From positions 1 through 57,450 of the forward strand of contig CALMEE010000131.1 of assembly GCA_937862885.1 (NCBI GenBank): a stretch of DNA of 57,450 bases. The letters run 5' to 3'. Below the pieces are notes generated by a model, which saw only the letters and a list, made by a program, of their open reading frames with translations, ran no database searches and had not been told where the DNA came from. Origin of the DNA: an uncultured Planctomycetaceae bacterium (GTDB taxonomy: Bacteria; Planctomycetota; Planctomycetia; Pirellulales; Pirellulaceae). Made by a program: the position numbers and the translations under genes. How positions within the stretch are numbered: the first letter of the stretch is position 1; every line of letters starts with the position of its first letter. Shown here piece by piece: positions 46,830-56,557 of this stretch.

Positions 46830-47810
46830 ATGTCCATATTTTCTCGGCGTCGGTTCTTGAAGTCTTCTTTGGCAACTTCGGGCGGGCTAGCGGTCGCGAC
46901 AGCGAATCTGGACTTCGCCTTCGCCGATCTCCTTGCTGGCTCACACGAATTCACATCGCCTACATCCGCGGGCCGGAAATTGCTGTTCGATATTTCGTTG
47001 GCGCAGTGGTCGTTGCACCGTTCGATTCGCGGTGGCAAACTCGACAATCTGGAGTTTCCAGAGGTTGCCAAACGTGAATTTGGCATCGAGGCGATTGAAT
47101 ACGTGAATCAATTCTTCATGGACAAGGTGAAGAACCAAGATTACTTGAGCGAGTTAAAGAAACGCGCGGATGATCAAGGCGTGAAAACACTGCTGATCAT
47201 GTGCGATGGGGTTGGCCAACTTGGAGCGCCCGATGAAGACGCGCGAACCAAGGCCGTCGAGGGACATTACGCTTGGGTGGAAGCGTCCAAGTTTTTGGGG
47301 GGGCATTCCATCCGCGTCAATGCTGGCTCATCCGGATCTCGCGAGGAACAAGCGAAACTGGCTGCAGATGGGTTGGCAAGGTTGAGTGAATTTGCGGGGC
47401 AACATGGTTTGAACGTGATTGTCGAAAATCATGGTGGTTGGTCCTCGGATGGCAGTTGGTTGGCGGGCGTGATCAAGGAAGTGGGAATGGACAACTGCGG
47501 CACGCTTCCCGATTTCGGAAACTTCAATACTGGCGGTGGCCGATCCTACGATCGATACCTTGGTGTCGAAGAATTGATGCCCTTTGCGAAAGCGGTCAGC
47601 GCGAAGAGCCACGATTTTGACGATGACGGCAACGAAATTCATACCGACTATTTGAAGATGATGCGTATCGTGCTGCAGGCTGGCTATCGCGGCTTTGTCG
47701 GTATCGAATACGAAGGCGGTAAGCTCGGAGAATTCGAAGGTATTCTTGCCACCAAGTCGTTGCTCGAACGAGTCCGTGAAGAATTGGCTAGTGAATTTGA
47801 CGAAGGATAA
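46830..47810 (+). CDS. Tat-exported sugar phosphate isomerase/epimerase-like TIM barrel
   Basis: A 326-residue xylose-isomerase-like TIM barrel. The N-terminus carries a twin-arginine signal (SRRRFLKSSLATSGG). FDISLAQWSLHRSI starts the barrel, GIEAIEYVNQFF and VIVENHGGWSS place metal-binding Glu/His residues, and GYRGFVGIEYEGG is the last strand with Glu. This family isomerises or epimerises ketoses. Together with the next Tat-exported oxidoreductase it forms a planctomycete pair probably acting on sugars in the periplasm. ATG 46830 is chosen for the Tat signal. Confidence 0.8.
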   Translation: MSIFSRRRFLKSSLATSGGLAVATANLDFAFADLLAGSHEFTSPTSAGRKLLFDISLAQWSLHRSIRGGKLDNLEFPEVAKREFGIEAIEYVNQFFMDKVKNQDYLSELKKRADDQGVKTLLIMCDGVGQLGAPDEDARTKAVEGHYAWVEASKFLGGHSIRVNAGSSGSREEQAKLAADGLARLSEFAGQHGLNVIVENHGGWSSDGSWLAGVIKEVGMDNCGTLPDFGNFNTGGGRSYDRYLGVEELMPFAKAVSAKSHDFDDDGNEIHTDYLKMMRIVLQAGYRGFVGIEYEGGKLGEFEGILATKSLLERVREELASEFDEG

Positions 47811-47882
47811 CGCCGACGCAAAGGTTGCCGTGATCAAGTTGCTGTAATTTTTATAACGTTAAGAACATTCGGGGAGAATTAA

Positions 47883-49304
47883 ATGATTGCAATCAACAAT
47901 CGACGCGATTTTTTGAAGTCCACTGCTGCTTTGGGTGCGGGTTACTGGGTTGCTGGCGGCGTGGCACCCCGTCCAACCTATCGCTCCAAACTCGATCGAG
48001 TGCGGTTTGCATGTATCGGTGTCGGTGGTAAAGGTTCGAGCGATTTAACCGATGCGGCACGCTTGGGCGATGTCCTGGGGATCTGCGATATCGACGGGTC
48101 TTACCTGGATCAAGCGGCTGGTAAGGTCGCCGGAGCTAAAAAGTATTTTGACTATCGGCAGATGCTCGATGAGTTGGCAGACTCGATCGATGCAGTAACC
48201 GTGAGCACACCCGACCATACCCATGCGGTAGCCGCTCTGCACGCTATGCGTATGGGCAAACATTGCTTTTGCCAGAAACCTTTGACGCATTCGATCGAAG
48301 AATCTCGCATGATGTCGCAGGTAGCCCGCGAACATAACTTGATGACACAGATGGGGAATCAATTTACGGCTGATTCGAATCTACGGCAGAGTGCTGCACT
48401 GATCAAAGCGGGGGTGATTGGTACCGTCAAGGAAGTACACGTTTGGACGAATCGTCCGGTTTGGCCTCAGGGGGATGATGCGAAAACGCCGGAAGAGGCG
48501 ATTCCTGATTCGATTAAGTGGGACCTGTGGATTGGTCCAGCCGAACCCCATCCATTTAGTTCACTCATTCATCCATTTAAGTGGCGCGGCCTGTGGAAAT
48601 TCGGCACGGGAGCTTTAGGTGACATGGCATGCCATACGCTGAACATGTCGTTCATGGCGCTGAATTTACGTAATCCCACGTCGGTTGTGGCCGAGTCTTC
48701 AGGCCATAACGGAGTGTTCTATCCAAAGTGGTCAAAAATCACTTTCGAATTCCCTGAGCTTGATGGTCGACCAGCTCTAAAAATGTTCTGGTACGATGGC
48801 GACCAAAAGCCGCTTGAATTGATGGCTGACCTACCCCGCCAACCGTCGAATCGACCGCAGGATCAGTGGTCGCATTTTGGTAGCGCTGCCTTGCTGGTTG
48901 GCGACAAAGGCATGTTCTATTCACCTGGCGATTATGGTGGCGAGCCGGGGTCGACGGGAATTGTTCGCGATGGTGAGTTTACGCGCATCCGTCGTATCGA
49001 GCGAGCGAACGAAGTCGAATATGAGCGTTCACCCGGCCATTTTGAGGAACTGGTTGACGCGATTACTGGAAAACGCACGACGCCGCCCGTCTCCAATTTT
49101 CCAGATTACGCCGGTCCACTCACGGAAACGAACCTTTTGGGGAATCTAGCGGTTTGGGCCTCGGGAACAAAGATCGAATGGAATGCGGAGTCCATGGAAA
49201 TCACTTCGAATCATTCAGCAGATCAGTTGGCTACGTTACAGAAAATAGTTCGCAAAGAATATCACAATGGTTTCGAGATTCATGAAACCGTTGGAGCAAG
49301 ATAA
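47883..49304 (+). CDS. Tat-exported Gfo/Idh/MocA family oxidoreductase
   Basis: A 473-residue NAD(P)-dependent oxidoreductase. NRRDFLKSTAALGAGYWVAG is a twin-arginine-type signal, VRFACIGVGGKGSSDL binds the dinucleotide, and CQKPLTHSIEESR is the family EKP-type motif. Its Glu-Lys-Pro reads Gln-Lys-Pro here, so the dyad Glu is replaced. FGTGALGDMACHTLNM is the catalytic helix with His. It follows the TIM-barrel isomerase by 72 bases and is probably in one operon with it, ending at a terminator. Confidence 0.85.
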   Translation: MIAINNRRDFLKSTAALGAGYWVAGGVAPRPTYRSKLDRVRFACIGVGGKGSSDLTDAARLGDVLGICDIDGSYLDQAAGKVAGAKKYFDYRQMLDELADSIDAVTVSTPDHTHAVAALHAMRMGKHCFCQKPLTHSIEESRMMSQVAREHNLMTQMGNQFTADSNLRQSAALIKAGVIGTVKEVHVWTNRPVWPQGDDAKTPEEAIPDSIKWDLWIGPAEPHPFSSLIHPFKWRGLWKFGTGALGDMACHTLNMSFMALNLRNPTSVVAESSGHNGVFYPKWSKITFEFPELDGRPALKMFWYDGDQKPLELMADLPRQPSNRPQDQWSHFGSAALLVGDKGMFYSPGDYGGEPGSTGIVRDGEFTRIRRIERANEVEYERSPGHFEELVDAITGKRTTPPVSNFPDYAGPLTETNLLGNLAVWASGTKIEWNAESMEITSNHSADQLATLQKIVRKEYHNGFEIHETVGAR

Positions 49305-49338
49305 TTCGTAATAAGAGTACGTATTTGATAGTGAGGAC

Positions 49339-49386
49339 GAACGCGGCACGGGTTCAATCAACTCCGTGCCGTTCGCCCGCTTTTTT
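49339..49386 (+). terminator. terminator after the oxidoreductase gene
   Basis: GAACgCGGCACGG and CCGTGCCGTTC pair across a 12-base loop. A six-T run follows after seven bases, so the fit is moderate. Confidence 0.6.
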
Positions 49387-49537
49387 GAATTCCAATCCGA
49401 TTGGTCTTGTTATCGTATTACCGGTTGGCAATCGCGAATGGCGAGAGTGGTGTATGGCCGTTGCGAGCCTAACCGCCTGAGGACGGTTCAACAAGGTCGT
49501 CCAGTCGCATGTTTCTCTGCCATCTCGAGGTGATCAA

Positions 49538-50299
49538 ATGAACGGCCAATTGATTTTGTGTGGGCACCGTCCTACCAGTTCCGCGTTTCGACGTTTCGCT
49601 GTAACTGTAGGCGTTGGACTACTGGCTTTGCTGGCCTATTCTTTTTCCTTTTCTGTGTCCGCGTCTGCCGACACGCTGGTGACTGACCAACGCGGGAACG
49701 TCGTGCCGGTCACTATGCCGCGACAACAAGATGACGCGAAAGATGCAAAGCAGGATGAAAGCGATCGCTTGCAAGTTGCAACTTTCGGGGCGGGGTGTTT
49801 CTGGTGCGTCGAAGCGGTCTTCTTGCAGATTGCCGGTGTCGAAAAAGTCGTTTCTGGATTTAGTGGGGGTCGAGTCGAGAATCCGACGTACAAGCAAGTG
49901 ATGACCGGGCGAACGGGGCATGCCGAAGTGGTGCAGATTCACTTTGACCCGGAAAAGGTTTCGTTTGAAAAATTGTTGGAAGTATTCTGGACGACCCATG
50001 ACCCGACAACGCGCAACCGACAAGGTCCCGACGTAGGCACACAATATCGCAGCGTCATTTTCTACCACAACGAAGACCAGAAGAACGTGGCGGAAGACAT
50101 CAAAAAGAAACTGGATGCAGCAAAAGTATTCAACAAGCGAATCGTTACGGAAATCAGCGAATATTCCGCGTTCTATCCGGCTGAGGATTACCACCAGAAT
50201 TATTATTTTAACAATCCTTACCAAGACTATTGCCGCGTGATGATCGCGCCAAAAGTATCTAAAGTGCGCCAAGTTTTCGCCGACATTTTAAAGGAGTAG
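49538..50299 (+). CDS. msrA: exported peptide-methionine (S)-S-oxide reductase
   Basis: A 253-residue protein with an N-terminal membrane or signal segment (VGVGLLALLAYSFSFSVS) and a linker to about residue 78. Then comes a full MsrA domain: GAGCFWCVEAVFLQIAGV (catalytic Cys in GCFWC), SGFSGG, GRTGHAEVVQ, GTQYRS and YHQNYY all appear in order. It would repair the S-sulfoxide form in the periplasm, complementing the exported MsrB 5 kb upstream. No C-terminal resolving Cys cluster is seen besides the Cys in DYCRV. Confidence 0.92.
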   Translation: MNGQLILCGHRPTSSAFRRFAVTVGVGLLALLAYSFSFSVSASADTLVTDQRGNVVPVTMPRQQDDAKDAKQDESDRLQVATFGAGCFWCVEAVFLQIAGVEKVVSGFSGGRVENPTYKQVMTGRTGHAEVVQIHFDPEKVSFEKLLEVFWTTHDPTTRNRQGPDVGTQYRSVIFYHNEDQKNVAEDIKKKLDAAKVFNKRIVTEISEYSAFYPAEDYHQNYYFNNPYQDYCRVMIAPKVSKVRQVFADILKE

Positions 50300-50839
50300 T
50301 TCTCCAAGCATTGAATGACGCTATGGGCGAACCCAGAAACGGGGAAACGTTGAATCTGGGTAACGATATAATTGGGCAGCGATTTCGATGGGCAGCGATT
50401 TCGAACGTCGCGACGACAGTGGCGGCAAACTCTGTCTGGCATTCATGCTTTAAACTCTTCGAAGGTTGACTTCGCGGACAAGACTTTGTTCTCATGCTTT
50501 ATCGTGCGGCGAAGTTCGAGTCCAACCTCAAAGACAAGAGACGCAAACTCGTTTAACCGTCAGCCGTAGGCGCACGCTCGACTATGGGTAACACTGCTTG
50601 GCCGCATGCGCCAGCGGCAAGCCGTTAAACGCCTCAAAAACCAGACCTGCTTACATCATTCAATGCTGGACCAGCGCGACGGCAGTGTTCAACGCAGACA
50701 TTGACTGGTGTACTGTTCTAGTGCTTGCTGGTATACTCGGTGCTTCGGCATTTCTCTAGTTATTATCTGTGATGGATTCATGTCTAGTTCTACCGCCTCA
50801 ACGGCATTTCCAGAGGAAAATACATCGCAGGTGCGAGCC
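50300..50839. other. intergenic with a short tandem repeat
   Basis: About 540 bases with no convincing gene. Small frames in it are weak. Confidence 0.4.
50374..50405. repeat. two tandem copies of a 16-bp unit
   Basis: GGGCAGCGATTTCGAT is repeated directly next to itself. It is a local duplication with no function seen. Confidence 0.75.
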
Positions 50840-53800
50840 ATGAGCCTCTGGCAGGTCACGATTTTTCCTCAGGAAGCGAATGGGGACTTGTGGGCACGCC
50901 AGATCGAAGCATCGGTTCGCTCCGGTATTTTGGGACTCAAAACGCCAGCCCTACAGCATTTCTCAATCGCCTCCGCTCGCGGCTTTCTCGTCCAAGGGGC
51001 ATTGGACGAACAGGAAATCGAACGTATCGCCACGAAACTGCTCTGCGACTCGACGGTCGAGACGTTTACGCTAACGAAGCCGTTGCATCCTGCTCAGGGC
51101 GAGGTGGACAACAGCCGCGCAGCTGATGAAGACAGCGGTTCGGACGTTACTTTGGTCACGGTGTTGCCGAGACCAGGTGTGACGAACCCCGAGGCGGATA
51201 GCGCGTTGCAGGCGATTCGCCTGATGGGCTATCAACCACTTGCGGCACGCACGTTTCGCCAATACCGAGTGCGCGGCTTGGATGAAAACGATGTACACCT
51301 TTTGGCAACGAAGGTCTTGGCGAACGAATCGGTTGAACAAATTGAATTCGGTCCGATTCGCTTGCAACAGCTCACAATGGATGCGGATTACCGTTTCCAG
51401 TTGACTCACATTCCATTGCAAAACGCGGATGCGGAACAACTGCGCACCATCAGTGCAAGACACCAGTTAAGCTTGAATCTGGAGGAGATGCAGACGATTC
51501 AAGCGTATTTTCAATCGCTTGACCGGGAACCAACCGACATCGAGCTGGAAACGATTGCGCAAACCTGGAGCGAGCATTGCAGCCACAAAACGCTGGCTGG
51601 CAAGATCGAGTACCGCGACGAAAATGGCGTGCGCAACTTCAATAATATGCTGAAAGAGACAATTTTTGCTGCCACGCATAGCATTCGAAAGCAATTAGGG
51701 GATTCAGATTGGTGCGTCAGCGTGTTCGCCGACAATGCCGGTGTGATCAAGTTCGACGACGAAATCAATCTCACGTTCAAAGTTGAAACACATAATCGAC
51801 CGTCAGCGATCGAACCGTATGGCGGTGCGAGTACGGGAATCGGTGGCGTGATCCGTGACACCTTGGGGACCGGTCTCGGGGCACGGCCGCTGTGTAACAC
51901 CGATGTGTTTTGCTTTGCCGATCCAAACACGCCGATAAGTGAGTTGCCGCCGGGAGTCCTGCATCCGCGGCGAGTGATGCAGGGAGTTGTGAGCGGTGTC
52001 CGTGATTACGGCAACCGCATGGGAATTCCGACCGTCAATGGGGCCGTCTACTTCGATCAACGGTATATGGGCAATCCGCTAGTGTTTTGCGGCAATGTCG
52101 GCGCGATTCCGCATCGGCATTCTTTCAAACAGCCGCAACCTAATGACCTGATCGTATCCATTGGAGGACGCACGGGACGAGATGGTATTCATGGCGCAAC
52201 CTTTAGTTCCGCGGAACTTACGGAAGCGAGCGAACGCGTTTCCAGCGGTGCTGTGCAAATCGGCAATCCGATCGTGGAGAAGATGGTGGTCGACGTTGTC
52301 TTGCAAGCGCGCGATTTAGGTTTGTACAACGCGATCACGGATTGCGGTGCCGGTGGTTTTTCGAGTGCCGTTGGAGAAATGGGCGAAGCGATTGGGGCCG
52401 AAGTGTGGCTGGAACGGGCTCCTTTGAAATATCAAGGTCTTTCGTATACCGAAATTTGGATCTCCGAGGCTCAGGAGAGGATGGTCTGCAGCGTCCCAGA
52501 GTCGAAATGGGAAGCTTTTCACGAACTGTGCGAAAGCGAAAACGTGGAAGCGACCGTGATCGGCAAGTTTGTTCCAACCGGCCAATTAACGCTCAAATAT
52601 GGGGGGCATGAAGTGGGTAAGTTGGAAATGAAATTCCTGCACGATGGACGGCCAGGTACCGTTCGTCGTGCAGAATATTCGCCAGCGCCCTCTGAGCCGT
52701 TGACTGGTCCGCACTTGACTTCCGGTGCGAATTTCGATCCTCGCCAGGACATCGTCAGTTTGCTGGGGAGTCTAAACATTGCCAGTAAACATTGGATCAT
52801 TCGTCAATACGATCATGAAGTCTTGGGGCGCAGCGTCATCAAGCCGCTGGTTGGTGTTCATAACTCGGGTCCGAGCGACGCGGCCGTGATTCGCCCGCGC
52901 CTTGATTCGCGACGCGGTGCCGTGATCGCTTGTGGGATGAATCCGCGGTTTGGGGATTTCGATACCTACCACATGGCTGCAAGTTCGATCAATGAAGCGA
53001 TTCGTAATTGCGTGGCTGTGGGTGCTGATCCGTCACGCATCGCCATACTCGATAACTTCTGTTGGGGCTACACCGATCGCCCCAGCACGTTGGGCTCATT
53101 GGTAAGGGCGGCTTTGGCGTGCCAAGACATGGCGGAGGCTTATGAGACCCCATTTATTAGCGGTAAAGATAGCCTGAACAATGAATTCAGCTTTATCAAC
53201 TCCACCGGTCAACGTCAAACGATTTCTATTCCGCCAACCTTGCTCATCAGCGCTCTTGGTCAAATCGATGACGTAGCGAAGTGTGTCACAATGGACTTCA
53301 AGCAAGCCGGCAATCACTTGTTTTTGTTGGGTCAGACGTTTCCTGAGTTAGGCGGTTCGCATTTTTCCTTGATTCATGGGCTGCAGGGAGGTCGCGTACC
53401 TCAAGTCGACACCACATCGTCGAAACAGCTGTTTGCTGATCTGCATCAGGCGATGCTGCTGGGGTGGATTAGAGCCTGCCATGACCTGAGCGAAGGTGGG
53501 CTAGCGATTTCACTAGCAGAGATGGCGATCGCAGGAGGTCTGGGGTGCTCAGTCGATCTAGGTGCGATTTCGGTTGACTTGAGCGACTTGCCGACCGCCG
53601 AACGTTCGCTTGATCACTACGCCACGATCGTGAAGCTGTTTTCCGAAAGCAATTCTCGTTTTGTGATCGAGGTTGCGAACGAACATCGGGAAAAGATTGC
53701 TGAACATTTTGCGGGACGATTGTACGAACTCGGCACAGTCACCGATTTGAAGAGCCTGCAATTGAACGACGGCCCACGTTGTCTTGTCGATGTCGATGTT

Positions 53801-53893
53801 GAGACGCTCAGACAAGCTTGGCTGCAGCCGCTCGATTTCGGTAATGAATACGCTGGCGAATCACGGGCGGACAAGGAAGCGAACCATGAGTAA
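50840..53893 (+). CDS. purL: phosphoribosylformylglycinamidine synthase subunit PurL
   Basis: ATP-dependent purine-synthesis enzyme that makes FGAM. The first 175 residues look like two PurS-type ferredoxin-like units in tandem (VTIFPQEANGDLWARQ, then LVTVLPRPGVTNPEAD). Then come a linker with WSEHCSHKT (catalytic His), VETHNRPSAIEPYGGAS and PurM-like ATP folds. ATG 50840 has AGGTG seven bases upstream and gives the family N-terminus, and ATG 50780 is in frame but weaker. At about 1,017 residues it lacks a glutaminase domain, which is supplied by purQ overlapping its end. Confidence 0.93.
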   Translation: MSLWQVTIFPQEANGDLWARQIEASVRSGILGLKTPALQHFSIASARGFLVQGALDEQEIERIATKLLCDSTVETFTLTKPLHPAQGEVDNSRAADEDSGSDVTLVTVLPRPGVTNPEADSALQAIRLMGYQPLAARTFRQYRVRGLDENDVHLLATKVLANESVEQIEFGPIRLQQLTMDADYRFQLTHIPLQNADAEQLRTISARHQLSLNLEEMQTIQAYFQSLDREPTDIELETIAQTWSEHCSHKTLAGKIEYRDENGVRNFNNMLKETIFAATHSIRKQLGDSDWCVSVFADNAGVIKFDDEINLTFKVETHNRPSAIEPYGGASTGIGGVIRDTLGTGLGARPLCNTDVFCFADPNTPISELPPGVLHPRRVMQGVVSGVRDYGNRMGIPTVNGAVYFDQRYMGNPLVFCGNVGAIPHRHSFKQPQPNDLIVSIGGRTGRDGIHGATFSSAELTEASERVSSGAVQIGNPIVEKMVVDVVLQARDLGLYNAITDCGAGGFSSAVGEMGEAIGAEVWLERAPLKYQGLSYTEIWISEAQERMVCSVPESKWEAFHELCESENVEATVIGKFVPTGQLTLKYGGHEVGKLEMKFLHDGRPGTVRRAEYSPAPSEPLTGPHLTSGANFDPRQDIVSLLGSLNIASKHWIIRQYDHEVLGRSVIKPLVGVHNSGPSDAAVIRPRLDSRRGAVIACGMNPRFGDFDTYHMAASSINEAIRNCVAVGADPSRIAILDNFCWGYTDRPSTLGSLVRAALACQDMAEAYETPFISGKDSLNNEFSFINSTGQRQTISIPPTLLISALGQIDDVAKCVTMDFKQAGNHLFLLGQTFPELGGSHFSLIHGLQGGRVPQVDTTSSKQLFADLHQAMLLGWIRACHDLSEGGLAISLAEMAIAGGLGCSVDLGAISVDLSDLPTAERSLDHYATIVKLFSESNSRFVIEVANEHREKIAEHFAGRLYELGTVTDLKSLQLNDGPRCLVDVDVETLRQAWLQPLDFGNEYAGESRADKEANHE

Positions 53894-54755
53894 ACCGAAG
53901 GTCTTAGTTTTGCGGGCTCCAGGCACAAATTGCGACGAAGAGACCGCATTCGCATTTGAACTTGTTGGTGCCAGCGCGGAACGCGTGCATGTCAACCGCC
54001 TGCTCGATAACCCCAGATTGTTGAGCGATTATCAGATCGTTTGCATCCCCGGCGGTTTCAGTTATGGAGACGATATCGCAGCCGGGCGGATTTTAGCTAA
54101 TGCCATCATGGCCAAAGTCGCCGATGAATTGCGGGCATTTCGCGATGCCGGAAATCTGATACTGGGTATCTGCAATGGCTTTCAGGTGCTGATCAAATCA
54201 GGACTCTTGATCGAAGCATCGCCTAACGGATTTGAAGCGACGTTGGCCTGGAATCGCTCTGGGCGTTTTGAGGATCGTTGGGTCCATTTGTCGTCGGGGC
54301 AATCCAAATGTGTTTTTCTGCAAGGCGTCGAATCGTTGTATTTGCCCGTTGCACATGCCGAAGGGAGATTTGTCGTCAACGATGAAAACGTGTTCACACG
54401 CTTGTCGGCCAACGGTCAAGTCGCCCTTTGTTACAGCCTAGCTGCGGCAAGTGCTTCGGCCAAACAATTCGCAACTGCTGCGGTCAACAGTGGCGCGTCT
54501 AATTGGGGAAGTGAGCATGCGCTGCCTTGTGGAGTTTCCGATCCTTACGAGATCTTACCCTTTCCACATAATCCCAACGGATCAATGGGTAATGTTGCCG
54601 GCTTGTGCGATCTCACCGGTCGTGTGTTCGGCTTAATGCCGCATCCCGAGCGGTTTATGGATCGCACGCAGCATCCGCACTGGACTCGTCTCAAAGAAGA
54701 CAATGTGGGTGACGGTCGAATGATTTTCGAAAACGCGGTTCGCGCTTTTGACTAA
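53886..54755 (+). CDS. purQ: phosphoribosylformylglycinamidine synthase glutaminase PurQ
   Basis: Class I glutaminase, 289 residues. APGTNCDEETAFAF at the start, GGFSYGDDIAAGRI, and the nucleophile Cys in LGICNGFQVL are typical, and the final His/Glu appear in MPHPERF. It supplies ammonia to PurL. The start overlaps purL by eight bases (ATGAGTAA), so translation is coupled. It is somewhat longer than a typical separate PurQ, with an inserted Ala-rich loop near residue 195. A terminator follows. Confidence 0.93.
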   Translation: MSKPKVLVLRAPGTNCDEETAFAFELVGASAERVHVNRLLDNPRLLSDYQIVCIPGGFSYGDDIAAGRILANAIMAKVADELRAFRDAGNLILGICNGFQVLIKSGLLIEASPNGFEATLAWNRSGRFEDRWVHLSSGQSKCVFLQGVESLYLPVAHAEGRFVVNDENVFTRLSANGQVALCYSLAAASASAKQFATAAVNSGASNWGSEHALPCGVSDPYEILPFPHNPNGSMGNVAGLCDLTGRVFGLMPHPERFMDRTQHPHWTRLKEDNVGDGRMIFENAVRAFD

Positions 54756-54763
54756 ATGCAAAT

Positions 54764-54796
54764 AAAAAATCCAGAGCAATTTGTGCCCTGGATTTT
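54764..54796 (+). terminator. terminator after purQ
   Basis: AAAATCCAG and CTGGATTTT pair across a 13-base loop, with the U-rich 3' side of the stem serving as the tract. The stem is AT-rich, so the fit is moderate. Confidence 0.6.
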
Positions 54797-54879
54797 CGTC
54801 GGTTGGTCAAGTAGTTGATTTTTCGGAAAGCTGACAAGTAACTCAAGTCGGCAATACTAACTTTCGCGAATTGTCGATA

Positions 54880-55716
54880 CTAGCGACTGAAGTGCAATCC
54901 GAAAATGATACCGTGAGCAGCGTAATTGTCGTCGGTGCCTGAAATGCGGCTTGTCAAAAAGTAGCGGTACTCTGCGAAAGCACGTGCGTTCGAACTGATT
55001 TGTCGCTCAACACCAGTGAACCCTTGAAATCCGCCGGTTGTATCGTTAATGGCCAGCGGTCCCATAATGGTGTTCAGATTTGCGTTGACGAAAACGATAC
55101 CGATACCCCCACCGACGTACGGACGCAGGGCGCCTAGGTTCAGGTTGTTCATTTCATATACCAGATTGCCCATCAGCGAATACGCTTGGATGCTGCCGTC
55201 AACCGGCCCGATGGCTTGTCCGCCAAAGAGTGTTTGATCGCCAGAGTTGTGTCGGTACGTGAATTCGATTTCTCGACGCCAGTTACGACCGAATTGGACA
55301 CCGAGCGCGGTGCCGAGCAACCAACCTTCATTAAACGAGACTTCGCCGGGCAACTGAGCTGTTCCTAGAGTTGCACCCATATCATCCGCCAGATTCCAGC
55401 CGCCGAAGAAACGAGCGTAGCGGCAAGCGCATCCGGTGTCACAGCTGTAGCAAGAGTCGCACGAATGGCCGCAACCGTTATGGCCAAAGTAATTCTCTCC
55501 GACGTGCGGGTGATGGTTGGCCGCTTGGTGCTGTGCTTGATCGGCAACTGGTTCGTCAAGTGTCCGACGCCCGGCAGCGGCTGCTGTGATCACGGGCACG
55601 TCCTGACGATCGCTGATGGTCGACCTCGACGTTTGGGGGTAGTATCCGGCATGCTGAGCCATAGCGACAGATGCCGTCGTCATTACAATTGTGATGGCGA
55701 TCAAATTCTTCAACAT
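54880..55716 (-). CDS. outer-membrane beta-barrel protein with Cys-rich linker
   Basis: A 278-residue exported protein. Signal peptide IAITIVMTTASVAMA. A His-rich and then Cys-rich linker (CGHSCDSCYSCDTGCACRY) spans residues about 84-102, and the C-terminal 170 residues form an OmpA/OMP_b-brl-like eight-stranded barrel ending in HGIIFGLHFSR. YVGGGIGIVF is a typical strand pair. ATG 55716 is well supported by AAGGAGG four bases upstream. The Cys-rich part recalls the wall protein at 41.6 kb and may cross-link. Confidence 0.75.
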   Translation of the reverse strand: MLKNLIAITIVMTTASVAMAQHAGYYPQTSRSTISDRQDVPVITAAAAGRRTLDEPVADQAQHQAANHHPHVGENYFGHNGCGHSCDSCYSCDTGCACRYARFFGGWNLADDMGATLGTAQLPGEVSFNEGWLLGTALGVQFGRNWRREIEFTYRHNSGDQTLFGGQAIGPVDGSIQAYSLMGNLVYEMNNLNLGALRPYVGGGIGIVFVNANLNTIMGPLAINDTTGGFQGFTGVERQISSNARAFAEYRYFLTSRISGTDDNYAAHGIIFGLHFSR

Positions 55717-55924
55717 ATTTCCTCCTTGATTGATCCTAACTGTCTTTAGATGCGTCGTTACGCGTCGCATAATTCCCAGAATTCCTACAATCGAACTATT
55801 CGTAGATAATCGGCTTGCCGAAACGGACAGTGAACGAAAATGAAAAATTGTTCGCACAACACGAGTTGGATGATTATCACAATCGTTACATTCGGTATTT
55901 CTTAACAGAGTTCTTCTTAGCGCA
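55717..55924. other. junction with the second cassette stretch
   Basis: About 210 bases with no gene and no recognisable attC, so the start of this cassette region is broken. Confidence 0.4.
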
Positions 55925-56450
55925 AAACAGTTGATTGGGTCGTTCTGACCAATGGCGTCACCTGGCGAGTCTATAAAGTCACATTCTCTAAACCGATCAA
56001 CCAAGAACTTGTGATCGATATTGATTTTTGCTCGCTCAATTCTCGAGATGCAAAAGACGTAGAATCTCTGTTTTTGTTGTGCATGAGGGATGGATCAAAT
56101 CTGTACTTGGCGAGTTTCACACGCAAAAACAGGCTCTGAGCCGATTCTTTCTTGGGGCGTTGTTGATGAGCGATCCAGTACTTCAACTACTACGTCGAGA
56201 ATTGCGTAGATTGTCACCCGATGTTCGTGTTGAAACCAACGAAATTTTGTCAGTTCTAACCTCCGAGGTAATTAAACGAGAGGTGACCGAGGGCGATCAG
56301 GCCAAAGATGCTGCGAAGAAAATAGCGAAGGTGGCTGCCAAGTCGTTGAAGTCGAAAAAACCAAAAGAGGAATCCGGATTGGGAAAGTCAACAGATGTCA
56401 CAGATGACTCTGAAACTTTGAATTCCAACGGGGGCACAGAATTGGCGTAA
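55925..56450 (+). pseudogene. remnant of a restriction-type HsdR_N-like cassette gene
   Basis: Two frames carry one protein-like sequence. The first reads KTVDWVVLTNGVTWRVYKV, followed by DIDFCSLNSRDAKDVESL, and resembles the N-terminal endonuclease-like domain of type I restriction subunits. It ends at a TGA near 56141. The second continues with ALSRFFLGALLMSDPVLQLL and a Lys-rich end. A frameshift near 56120-56140 and the missing N-terminus make it a pseudogene. The stop TAA lies in the following attC. The family call is tentative. Confidence 0.55.
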
Positions 56451-56545
56451 CAAACCGACGCATCGGAGCGAAAATGGCGTTCCAATTTTTCTCTGAAATC
56501 AAGATCACTCGCGCCATTTCCGCCCGCTGATCGCAATCGTTCGGC
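56445..56545 (+). repeat. attC site (plus-strand array)
   Basis: Cores GCGTAAC and GTTCGGC. The arms CATCGGAGCGAAAATGGCG and CGCCATTTCCGCCCGCTGATCG pair. It is the same type as the minus-strand site at 14879-14980, in opposite orientation. Confidence 0.85.
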
Positions 56546-56557
56546 ATTGAGAGAACC

